From NCBI GenBank assembly GCA_937907685.1, contig CALCXF010000019.1:1-64000 (forward strand): a DNA stretch of 64,000 nucleotides. Direction: 5' to 3'. The DNA is from an uncultured Nostocoides sp. Its GTDB lineage: Bacteria > Actinomycetota > Actinomycetes > Actinomycetales > Dermatophilaceae. Numbering within the stretch: the first letter of the stretch is position 1; every line of letters starts with the position of its first letter. Shown piece after piece: positions 16,431-23,979 of this stretch. Both the position numbers and the translations under genes were made by a program. Below the pieces are notes generated by a model that saw only the letters and a program-made list of their open reading frames with translations, had not been told where the DNA came from and searched no databases.

Positions 16431-19202
16431 ATGTCTGTCCTGACTGCGGGCTCCGCGGTGAACGCGTTGTCCGGCCAGCTGCTGCCGACGCCGGACGAGC
16501 GCTTCGGTGGCCTGGGGCCGGTCCAGGTGGTCGCCCTGGTCCTCTGCTTCACCGTCCCGCTCGTCGGGTGGGCCCTGCTGGCGCGCCAGGTGGGGCGCTT
16601 CGTCGCCCTCTACCGCCTGGGCCGCTCGGACAGCACGCGTGCCGACCACCCGGTGTCCCGCTCGTGGACCCTGGCCAAGGAGTTCCTCGGCCACACCCGC
16701 ATGAGCCGGATCAAGATCGTCGCCGCCGCCCACTGGTTCACGGCCCTGGCGTTCATGATCCTCTTCGCGACCCTCGTCAACGCGTTCTTCCAGCTCGTCC
16801 AGCCCGACTACCGACTGCCGGTCATCGGGCACTTCCCGCCCTTCGAGTGGGTCGTCGAGCTGTTCGCCTGGGGTGGCCTGGTCGGCATCCTCGTGCTCGT
16901 CGCGGTGCGCCAGAAGGAGCACCCGCGCTCAGCGGCCGGCGAGCACGGACGCCGGTCACGGTTCTTCGGCTCCACCTTCTGGCAGGCCTACTACGTCGAG
17001 GCGACCATCCTCGTGGTGACGCTCTGCATCCTGCTTCTGCGCGGCCTGGAGGCCGCGATGGTGCAGCGGCTGGAACCGGGGACCTCGGTCGCACTCCACT
17101 TCCCCCTGACCGGGTGGATGGCGGGCCTCTGGTCCGGCCTGTCGCTGCCGGCCATGGCGCAGTGGGTGTACGTCGTGGCGACCGTCAAGATCCTCACCTC
17201 CTTCGCCTGGATGATCACGATCGCGCTGCAGCCGACCATGGGCGTGGCCTGGCACCGGTTCCTCGCCTTCCCCAACATCTGGTTCAAGCGGTACTCGTCC
17301 GGCCGCACGGCGCTCGGCGCCGCCACGCCATTGACCGTCGGCGGCAGGCCCTTCGACATCGATGCGTTGGAGGACATGGAGGAGGGTGAGCCGCTCGGCG
17401 TGGGTGCGGTCGAGCACTTCACGTGGAAGGGCCTGCTCGACTTCTCGACGTGCACCGAGTGCGGCCGCTGCCAGTCCCAGTGCCCCGCCTGGAACACCGA
17501 GAAGCCGCTCTCCCCGAAGCTGCTCGTCATGGCCCTGCGCGACCACGCCGACGCCAAGGCTCCGTACCTCAAGGCGCTCTCGTCCCACGACGGGCATGCC
17601 GAGGTGGCGATGGCCACGGTCGCCGCCCCCGCGAGCCCGTCGGACGCCACGCACGGCCTCGAGGACTCGACGGCGGCTGCAACCGCCGGCCGGGTCTCGT
17701 GGCCGGACCTGCCGCTCGTCGGCGACACCGGGTACGCGCTGGAAGACCCGCTCGCGGCCTACAACCCTCATGGACCGGATGCCGTGATCGACCAGGACGT
17801 GCTGTGGTCGTGCACCACGTGCGGCGCCTGCGTGGAGCAGTGCCCGGTGGACATCGAGCACGTCGACCACATCGTCGACATGCGGCGGTACCAGACCCTC
17901 ATCGAGTCCGCGTTCCCCGCCGAGCTCGGTGGGCTGTTCAAGAACCTCGAGAGCAAGGGCAACCCGTGGGGCATGGGGACCCGGGCGCGGCTCGACTGGG
18001 CCAAGGACCTGCCCTTCGCGGTGAAGGTGCTCGGCCAGGACGTCGAGAGGGCGTCCGACGTCGAGTGGCTGTTCTGGGTCGGGTGCGCAGGGGCGTACGA
18101 GGACCGCGCCAAGAAGACGACGCGCGCGGTGGCCGAGCTGCTCGACACCGCCGGGGTCTCCTTCGCCGTCCTCGGGGACGGTGAGACGTGCACCGGCGAC
18201 GCGGCACGACGCGCGGGCAACGAGCTGCTCTTCCAGACGCTGGCCCAGCAGAACGTCGGGACGTTCGGGACGTTCGGGGTGACGAAGGTCGTCGTCACCT
18301 GTGCGCACTGCTTCAACACGATCAAGAACGAGTACCCGCAGCTGGGCGGGTCCTATGAGGTCGTCCACCACACCCAGCTGCTCAACCGGCTCGTGCGCGA
18401 CCAGAAGCTCGTCCCGGTCGCACGACCGACCGACGTGGCCGGCATGTCGTCGGCCAGGAACGCCGCCTCGACCGCCCGGTCCGTGACGTACCACGACCCC
18501 TGCTACCTCGGGCGGCACAACGACGTCTACGCCCCGCCACGAGAGCTCATCGGGGCTCTCCCCGGTGTCGAGCTGCGGGAGATGCCGCGGACGATGGAGA
18601 AGTCGTTCTGCTGCGGTGCGGGGGGTGCGCGGATGTGGATGGAGGAGAAGCTGGGGACGCGGATCAACACCAACCGCACCGAGGAGGCCGTCGCCACCGG
18701 GGCGGAGCGGATCGCCATCGGCTGCCCGTTCTGCCGAGTCATGCTCTCCGACGGCCTCACCGCGAAGCAGGCCGAGGGCGAGGCCGAGTCCGTCGAGGTC
18801 GTCGACGTCGCCCAGATGCTGCTGGCCGCTGTGCGCCGCCGTGACTTGCCCGAGGCCGGTATGCCGTCGGCCCCCGTGCCCGTACCAGCACTCACTGCCG
18901 CCCCGAGCGCCGACGGTGCTCCCGCGACAGCAGAGAGCGTGGACCCGTCAGGGCGGGAGCCGGACCCGTGGGACCAGCCGCCCGCCGCCGAGGACGAGGC
19001 CGCCGGTCGATCGGAGGGGGCCCCGACGCAGGAGAAGGTCAGGGCGGATGCCGCAGCCGCCACGGACGACGTCGACCCCTGGGACGAGCCGGCCACGAAG
19101 CCGGCGCCCGAACCCGCACCCGTCGAGCCGGACCAGCCCGCCGAGCCCCAGGGACAGAAGGGTGACCCCGCCCTGCTCGAGGAGCCGGACCCCTGGGACT
19201 GA
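16431..19202 (+). CDS. Membrane Fe-S oxidoreductase (heterodisulfide-reductase-like, CCG domains)
   Basis: A 923-aa protein. About six membrane helices in residues 1-290 resemble the NarI/respiratory gamma subunit. Two 4Fe-4S motifs follow (C341, C344, C347, C351 and C461, C464, C467, C471), then two cysteine-rich CCG domains (VVTCAHCFNTIKNEY; FCCGAGGARMW at Cys727-728; GCPFCRVM) as in HdrB/GlpC/LutA. It likely moves electrons between the quinone pool and a soluble partner; Rv0338c-like proteins of mycobacteria have this layout. The last 100 residues are an acidic Pro/Ala-rich tail with three DPWD motifs at 845, 882 and 920, the last at the very C-terminus. Likely leaderless. Confidence 0.88.
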   Translation: MSVLTAGSAVNALSGQLLPTPDERFGGLGPVQVVALVLCFTVPLVGWALLARQVGRFVALYRLGRSDSTRADHPVSRSWTLAKEFLGHTRMSRIKIVAAAHWFTALAFMILFATLVNAFFQLVQPDYRLPVIGHFPPFEWVVELFAWGGLVGILVLVAVRQKEHPRSAAGEHGRRSRFFGSTFWQAYYVEATILVVTLCILLLRGLEAAMVQRLEPGTSVALHFPLTGWMAGLWSGLSLPAMAQWVYVVATVKILTSFAWMITIALQPTMGVAWHRFLAFPNIWFKRYSSGRTALGAATPLTVGGRPFDIDALEDMEEGEPLGVGAVEHFTWKGLLDFSTCTECGRCQSQCPAWNTEKPLSPKLLVMALRDHADAKAPYLKALSSHDGHAEVAMATVAAPASPSDATHGLEDSTAAATAGRVSWPDLPLVGDTGYALEDPLAAYNPHGPDAVIDQDVLWSCTTCGACVEQCPVDIEHVDHIVDMRRYQTLIESAFPAELGGLFKNLESKGNPWGMGTRARLDWAKDLPFAVKVLGQDVERASDVEWLFWVGCAGAYEDRAKKTTRAVAELLDTAGVSFAVLGDGETCTGDAARRAGNELLFQTLAQQNVGTFGTFGVTKVVVTCAHCFNTIKNEYPQLGGSYEVVHHTQLLNRLVRDQKLVPVARPTDVAGMSSARNAASTARSVTYHDPCYLGRHNDVYAPPRELIGALPGVELREMPRTMEKSFCCGAGGARMWMEEKLGTRINTNRTEEAVATGAERIAIGCPFCRVMLSDGLTAKQAEGEAESVEVVDVAQMLLAAVRRRDLPEAGMPSAPVPVPALTAAPSADGAPATAESVDPSGREPDPWDQPPAAEDEAAGRSEGAPTQEKVRADAAAATDDVDPWDEPATKPAPEPAPVEPDQPAEPQGQKGDPALLEEPDPWD

Positions 19203-19216
19203 TCCCGAGAACCGGG

Positions 19217-20134
19217 TCAGCCGAGGCCGTTGGCCGAGAGGAACTCCTGCGCGACCGCCTTCGGGTCCTTCTTGTCGATGTCGGTCTGCTTGAGCATCTG
19301 GGCGATCGACTCCGTGGTGAGCTTCGCGGACACCGCGTTGAGGGCGTCGCGCACCTCGTCGGCCCGGTCGGCACGCACGAGCGGGACGATGTTCTGTGAG
19401 CCGAAGAGCTTCTTGGTGTCCTCGAGCTGGACGAACTCGTTCTCCGCGATGCTCGGGTCGGTCGAGAAGATGTTCGCGGCGTCGACCTGCCCGTTCTTCA
19501 GCGCCTGGACCACGCCCTGGGGGTTGAGGGGACGGAACGACCCGAAGGTCACCCCGTAGGTCTTCTCCAGACCTGGGATCCCCTGGGGACGTTCCTTGAA
19601 CTCCGGGGGCGCCGCGAGCGTGAGGTCACCAGCCACCGGGGCGAGGTCCTCGATCGTCGTGAGGCCCTTCTCCGTCGCCGTCTGCTTCGTGACGACGATG
19701 GAGTCGTTGTCCTCGGCGACGGACTTGTCGAGCACCGTCAGGGTGTCCGGGACGATGTCCTGGACGTGCGCGTAGACCTCCTCGGGGTCGGTTCCGGTGT
19801 AGGACTTGTCGTAGAACAGCGCGAGCGCACCGGTGTACTCGGGGAACACCTGCACCGAGTTGTCCTCGAGGGCCCGGAGGTAGATCTCGCGAGAGCCGAT
19901 GTTGGGCTTCGTCGTCGCGTCGAGACCCTTGGCGCGTAGGGCGCCGGCGTAGATCTCGGCGAGGAGGGTCGACTCCGAGAAGTTCGCACCGCCGACGACG
20001 ATCGGCTCACCGGAGCCACCGGAGGTTGTCGCGGCCGGAGTCTCGGATGCGAGCGGGTCGTTGCCACTGCCGCAGGCGGTCAGGCCGAGGATCGAGGCCG
20101 CCAGCAGGGCAAGGGCCGAGGTGGTGCGCTTCAT
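19217..20134 (-). CDS. proX: Glycine-betaine/choline ABC transporter substrate-binding lipoprotein
   Basis: A 305-aa lipoprotein: signal sequence and lipobox LTAC with Cys21, then an OpuAC/ProX-type domain (VGGANFSESTLLAEIYAGAL, FPEYTGALALFY, PLNPQGVVQALKNGQVDAAN, NIFSTDPSI). It binds quaternary ammonium osmolytes outside the membrane and delivers them to the permeases encoded upstream in the same operon. Gene order here is ATPase, permease, permease, binding protein, with a 44-bp gap before this gene, longer than the other junctions. It converges on the Fe-S gene with only 14 bp between. Confidence 0.93.
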   Translation of the reverse strand: MKRTTSALALLAASILGLTACGSGNDPLASETPAATTSGGSGEPIVVGGANFSESTLLAEIYAGALRAKGLDATTKPNIGSREIYLRALEDNSVQVFPEYTGALALFYDKSYTGTDPEEVYAHVQDIVPDTLTVLDKSVAEDNDSIVVTKQTATEKGLTTIEDLAPVAGDLTLAAPPEFKERPQGIPGLEKTYGVTFGSFRPLNPQGVVQALKNGQVDAANIFSTDPSIAENEFVQLEDTKKLFGSQNIVPLVRADRADEVRDALNAVSAKLTTESIAQMLKQTDIDKKDPKAVAQEFLSANGLG

Positions 20135-20178
20135 GAGCGGGATTCCCTTCGTGGAGCAGGGCGCAGCGTGTGCGCCGT

Positions 20179-20943
20179 TCAGGCGGGCGCGCGGACAGGG
20201 GTCGATGGACTGTCGGCCTCAACCTCCACGCTCCGCGAATCCTTCCCCCGGCCACTGACACCGCGACCCCCCGGGGCCAGACCGGGCGACACGACGCGGC
20301 GCTGCACCAGCGCGAACACCCCGTCGAGCAGCACGGCGAGCACCGCCACCAGCACGGCGCCGGCGGCGGCGCGGGGGTAGTCGCCGAGGGCGATGCCGTC
20401 GATGAGATAGCGCCCGAGCCCGCCGAGGCTGATGACGGCTGCGACGCTGGCCGTGGCCACGACCTGGAGCACCGCGGACCGCACGCCGGAGAAGAGCAAC
20501 GGCAGGGCGTTCGGCACCTCGACCTGCCGCAGCACCTGCAGGGGTGTCATGCCGACGCCCTTGGCCGCGTCACGTGCCGCGGGGTCGACGGCCTGGACCC
20601 CGGCATACGTCCCGGCGAGGAGGGGCGGAACGGCGAGGAGCGCGAGGACGATGATGCTGGGGACGACGAAGGCGAGGTCGCCCGTGATCCTCGGGCCCAG
20701 CCACAGCGAGACGACGAAGAGGAGGCCGAGCGTGGGCACGGCGCGCGCGGAGTTCGCCAGCGAGACCAGCCACCGGGCGCGACCGGTGTGCCCCACCCAG
20801 AGTCCCAGCGGGATGGCGACGACGGCGGCCACGAGGATCGCTTCGGCCGTGTAGGCCACGTGTTCCAGCAGCCGGTTGGGGATGCCGTCCTCCCCGGACC
20901 AGTTCGCGGGGTCGGTGAACCACGAGACCAGGGAGGGGATCAT
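20179..20943 (-). CDS. Glycine-betaine-type ABC transporter permease (second)
   Basis: A 254-aa membrane protein with about six helices and the binding-protein-dependent permease loop VGMTPLQVLRQVEVPNALPL, the EAA motif that docks on the ATPase. Such OpuC/ProWZ systems use two similar permeases. The C-terminal 40 residues are a charged tail absent from the first permease. ATG 20943 overlaps the previous stop by 4 bp. The frame is open far upstream but the family start and the overlap fix this ATG. Confidence 0.92.
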   Translation of the reverse strand: MIPSLVSWFTDPANWSGEDGIPNRLLEHVAYTAEAILVAAVVAIPLGLWVGHTGRARWLVSLANSARAVPTLGLLFVVSLWLGPRITGDLAFVVPSIIVLALLAVPPLLAGTYAGVQAVDPAARDAAKGVGMTPLQVLRQVEVPNALPLLFSGVRSAVLQVVATASVAAVISLGGLGRYLIDGIALGDYPRAAAGAVLVAVLAVLLDGVFALVQRRVVSPGLAPGGRGVSGRGKDSRSVEVEADSPSTPVRAPA

Positions 20944-21587
20944 GCCCGGCCGCCTTGGACGCGCAGCCACGGTGTGAGCACGCGGGAGCCTGTCACGATG
21001 ACGAGGTCCAGGAGCAACGCGAGGGTGACGCACGCGAGGATCCCGGTGACGAGCTCCCCCCAGATGACCCTGTTGTAGCCGTCGACCAGGAGGTCGCCGA
21101 GCTGGCTGACGCCGAGCAGCGAGGCGACCGACACGATGCTCACGTTGCTCACGGCCGCCACCCGGAGCCCCGCTGCGATCACCGGGACCGCGAGCGGGAG
21201 CTCGACCCCGAGCAGACGCCGTAGGCCGCGGTAGCCCATCGCCGTCGCCGCCTGCTCGATGTGGTCGGGAACCGCGCGCAGCCCGTCGGCAACGGTGCGC
21301 ACGAGCAGAGCGACGGTGTAGACGGTCATGGCCACCACGACGTTGACCGGGTCGAGGATCTTGGTCCCGAGGACGCCGGGCATGAGCACGAAGAGAGCCA
21401 GTGACGGGATGGTGTAGAGCAGCCCGGTCGTCGTGATGAGAGCCGGATAGGACCGGGACCACCGCTTCGCCGCCCACCCGAGGGGCAACGACACGAGCAG
21501 GCCGACGACGAGAGGGATGCCCGCGAGGTAGAGGTGCGACAGCGCGAGGTCGAGCACGGTCCGCCAGTTGTCCGCCAGCCAGGTCAT
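20940..21587 (-). CDS. Glycine-betaine-type ABC transporter permease (first)
   Basis: A 215-aa permease with five to six membrane helices and the EAA loop MGYRGLRRLLGVELPLAVPV. It pairs with the second permease to form the channel. Both ends overlap neighbours by 4 bp (ATGA), so production is coupled to that of the ATPase. It lacks the charged C-terminal tail of its partner. Confidence 0.92.
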   Translation of the reverse strand: MTWLADNWRTVLDLALSHLYLAGIPLVVGLLVSLPLGWAAKRWSRSYPALITTTGLLYTIPSLALFVLMPGVLGTKILDPVNVVVAMTVYTVALLVRTVADGLRAVPDHIEQAATAMGYRGLRRLLGVELPLAVPVIAAGLRVAAVSNVSIVSVASLLGVSQLGDLLVDGYNRVIWGELVTGILACVTLALLLDLVIVTGSRVLTPWLRVQGGRA

Positions 21588-22687
21588 GCGGGGCTCCCAC
21601 GGCGCTCAGGGCGTCGCGTTCCCTCGATCGCCGTGAGCACCTCGTGCGCCTCCACCGTCCCGCACAGGGAGCCGCTGGCGTCGACGATGACCCCACGCCC
21701 GCTCGGCGAGGAGAGCGCTGCGTCGAGCGCCGCCCGAAGGGATCCGTGCTCGGTCGCCACGGTGCCGCCACGATGGAGGTCGCCGGTCGACACCGTCCGG
21801 GTGCCGATCCGGTGCGGCTCCACCCAGCCGACCGGCCGCCGGTCGTCGTCGACGACGAGCAGCCACCCGGCATACGGCTCGGTGGGCTGCTCGCCGAGCA
21901 CGATGGTGGGCTCGGAGCGCAGCGGCAGTCGTGGGGTCTCCTGGAACTGCAGCGCCCGGTAGCCCCGGTCACGCCCGACGAAGTCCGCGACGAAGTCGTC
22001 GGCCGGATGAGCCAGCAGGTATGCCGGCTCCGCCACCTGGGCGAGCCGTCCCCCGACCCGCAGCACGGCCACCTGGTCCCCCAGCTTGATGGCCTCGTCG
22101 ATGTCATGGGTGACGAAGAGGATCGTCTTCCCCAGCTCGCCCTGGAGGCGGAGGAACTCGTCCTGGAGCTGCTCCCGCACGACGGGGTCGACTGCGGAGA
22201 ACGGCTCGTCCATGAGCATCACGGGCGGGTCCGCGGCGAGCGCCCGCGCCACCCCGACCCGCTGCTGCTGTCCCCCCGAGAGCTGGGCGGGGTAGCGCTC
22301 GCCGAGCTCGGGAGCGAGGCCCACGCGCTCCAGCAGCTCGTTCGACCGGGCCCGGATCCTCGTGCGGTCCCACCCGAGGAGGCGAGGCACGGTGCCGATG
22401 TTGTCGAGCACGGTTCGGTGCGGGAAGAGGCCGCCGTGCTGGATGACGTATCCCATGCCACGCCGCAGCTGCGCCTCGTTCATCCGGCTGGTGTCCTGGC
22501 CGTCGAGGGTGATCGAGCCGCGGGTCGGCTGGATCATCCGGTTGACCATCCGCAGACTCGTCGTCTTCCCGCATCCCGAAGGCCCGACGAGGACGGTGAT
22601 GCGTCCGGTGGGCGCGGTGAGCGACAGGTCCTCGACCGCGACGGTGCCGCCCGGGAACTGCTTCGTGACGGCGTCGAACCGGATCAT
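21584..22687 (-). CDS. proV: Glycine-betaine-type ABC transporter ATPase with CBS region
   Basis: A 367-aa ATPase: Walker A GPSGCGKTT at about 35-43, signature LSGGQ at 136-140, Walker B VMLMDEP at 156-162. A C-terminal regulatory region of about 110 residues resembles the CBS pair of OpuA/OpuC ATPases that senses ionic strength (LVVDDDRRPVGWVEPHRIGT). It drives osmoprotectant uptake and is first in the operon. ATG 22687 lies just before MIRFDAVTKQFPGG, the normal family start. Confidence 0.93.
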   Translation of the reverse strand: MIRFDAVTKQFPGGTVAVEDLSLTAPTGRITVLVGPSGCGKTTSLRMVNRMIQPTRGSITLDGQDTSRMNEAQLRRGMGYVIQHGGLFPHRTVLDNIGTVPRLLGWDRTRIRARSNELLERVGLAPELGERYPAQLSGGQQQRVGVARALAADPPVMLMDEPFSAVDPVVREQLQDEFLRLQGELGKTILFVTHDIDEAIKLGDQVAVLRVGGRLAQVAEPAYLLAHPADDFVADFVGRDRGYRALQFQETPRLPLRSEPTIVLGEQPTEPYAGWLLVVDDDRRPVGWVEPHRIGTRTVSTGDLHRGGTVATEHGSLRAALDAALSSPSGRGVIVDASGSLCGTVEAHEVLTAIEGTRRPERRGSPA

Positions 22688-22750
22688 CGGTGCCCCTCGA
22701 GGTCGGCGGCGTGACCAACCAACCTAGCTGAGCCGCGCGCCGTGGAAGTG

Positions 22751-22780
22751 CGCCCGGGGCGCCGATCAGCGCCCCGGGCG
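22751..22780 (-). terminator. Strong terminator hairpin
   Basis: CGCCCGGGGCGC (22751-22762) and GCGCCCCGGGCG (22769-22780) form a perfect 12-bp stem with a 6-nt loop. It lies 23 bp past the stop of the small ORF at 22804-22998 and upstream of the ABC operon, so it probably ends the minus-strand transcript that comes from the methyltransferase group. Confidence 0.8.
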
Positions 22781-22803
22781 ACCGGGTGTTCCCCCTGGTG
22801 TGC

Positions 22804-22998
22804 TCACGCCCCGCCAGCGGTTCGGAGACGGTTCACCGTGAGCCTGAACCAGCGCCGCGGCTGGCCGGGGGTTCGGAGAGCGGTCCGTGGGCGCCCACGC
22901 TGCTGGAGCGCGGACATGTGGTGGTGGCGTTGTGCCGCCGCCCGACTCACGTCGAGGCTGCTGGGGGCCCACCGACCCACTGTGTCGAGGTGGTGCAT
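22804..22998 (-). CDS. Possible small basic protein (64 aa), unknown
   Basis: 64 residues, rich in Arg and His (MHHLDTVGRWAPSSLD at the start, RWFRLTVNRLRTAGGA at the end). I recognise no family. Support is positional: AGGA lies 8 bp before the ATG at 22998, the stop is 23 bp before a perfect terminator hairpin, and it fills an otherwise empty 381-bp gap behind the methyltransferase gene on the same strand. Against it: the composition is that expected from translating GC-rich non-coding DNA. It could instead be an untranslated 3' region. Confidence 0.4.
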   Translation of the reverse strand: MHHLDTVGRWAPSSLDVSRAAAQRHHHMSALQQRGRPRTALRTPGQPRRWFRLTVNRLRTAGGA

Positions 22999-23068
22999 TG
23001 TCGAGATCCTTTCGAGGTGGTGTGTGATGCGTCGAGGGTGGCGGGAATGACCTTCTCCGCGCCTTCCC

Positions 23069-23899
23069 TCAGCCGTCCTCGCGACGGGTGGCCGTGAGGA
23101 CGAGGTACTCCCAGTCGCAGACGACGGTGCCGTCACCAGACCGGTTCGAGGTGTCCGCGAGCGCCACGAGGTCCTCCCGGAGCGCCGCGCGACCGGTGTC
23201 CGACAGCCGCGAGGCGGCCGTGTGGGTCGGTCCGTAGTACGTGAGGAACAGGTCCGCGAACGCCTCTGCCGACGCGAAGCGCTGGGTGACCGACGAGGTC
23301 GTGGACTTCACGTCGGTCGCTCCGTCGCCGAGGAGCTCACGCACGACCTGCTCGTTCCCCCACCGGGTCGGCGGCTGCGCCACCGCCGGCGGCGGGACGT
23401 GGGCCCCCACGGTCGTGAGCATCTGACCGACGAAGCCGGTCGGAGTCCAGCTGGCCAGGGCGATCCGCCCGCCGGGTCGCGTGACGCGGACCAGCTCGGA
23501 TGCCGCTCGCTGGTGGTCGGCCACGAACATCACCCCGATGGCGGAGAGGACCTGGTCGAACGAGGCGTCGGGGAAGGGCAGGGCCTCGGCGTCACCCTCG
23601 AGGAAGGTGACATCGAGCACCTCGGCGGTGGCCCGGTCACGTGCGATGGCGACCAGCTCGGGCACGTAGTCGAGGCCGATGGCCTCGGCTCCACGACGGG
23701 CGGCGGCCAGGGCGACGTGCCCGGTGCCGGTCGCCACGTCGAGCACCGCGTCCCCGGGACGGGGGCCGGCGATGTCGACGAGGGTCTCGGCGACGGGCAC
23801 GGTGATGGCGGCGATCCGGTTGTAGTCGCCGCTGCTCCAGATCCGCTGCTGCGCGACCTTGAGCTGCTCGAGGGGAGTCTGGGTGGTGACGGTGGACAT
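23069..23899 (-). CDS. SAM-dependent class I methyltransferase
   Basis: A 276-aa methyltransferase of the UbiE/Methyltransf_11 kind: motif I VLDVATGTGHVALAAARRGA, the acidic residue ending motif II (GLDYVPELV), motif III FLEGDAEALPFPDASFDQVL and post-motif RVTRPGGRIALASW. The substrate is unknown; the fold is typical for small metabolites such as natural products or quinones. ATG 23899 begins MSTVTTQTPLEQLK. It lies 80 bp downstream of the FAD monooxygenase fusion on the same strand, with an AfsR-type regulator beyond, so it is probably part of a small tailoring cluster. Confidence 0.9.
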   Translation of the reverse strand: MSTVTTQTPLEQLKVAQQRIWSSGDYNRIAAITVPVAETLVDIAGPRPGDAVLDVATGTGHVALAAARRGAEAIGLDYVPELVAIARDRATAEVLDVTFLEGDAEALPFPDASFDQVLSAIGVMFVADHQRAASELVRVTRPGGRIALASWTPTGFVGQMLTTVGAHVPPPAVAQPPTRWGNEQVVRELLGDGATDVKSTTSSVTQRFASAEAFADLFLTYYGPTHTAASRLSDTGRAALREDLVALADTSNRSGDGTVVCDWEYLVLTATRREDG

Positions 23900-23979
23900 G
23901 GGTGTCGTGCCTTTCTGGGTTGGGTGGAACGCACGTCGACCGGACTGGTGACGCGACGGGGGAGGTGGTGCCCGGTGGC

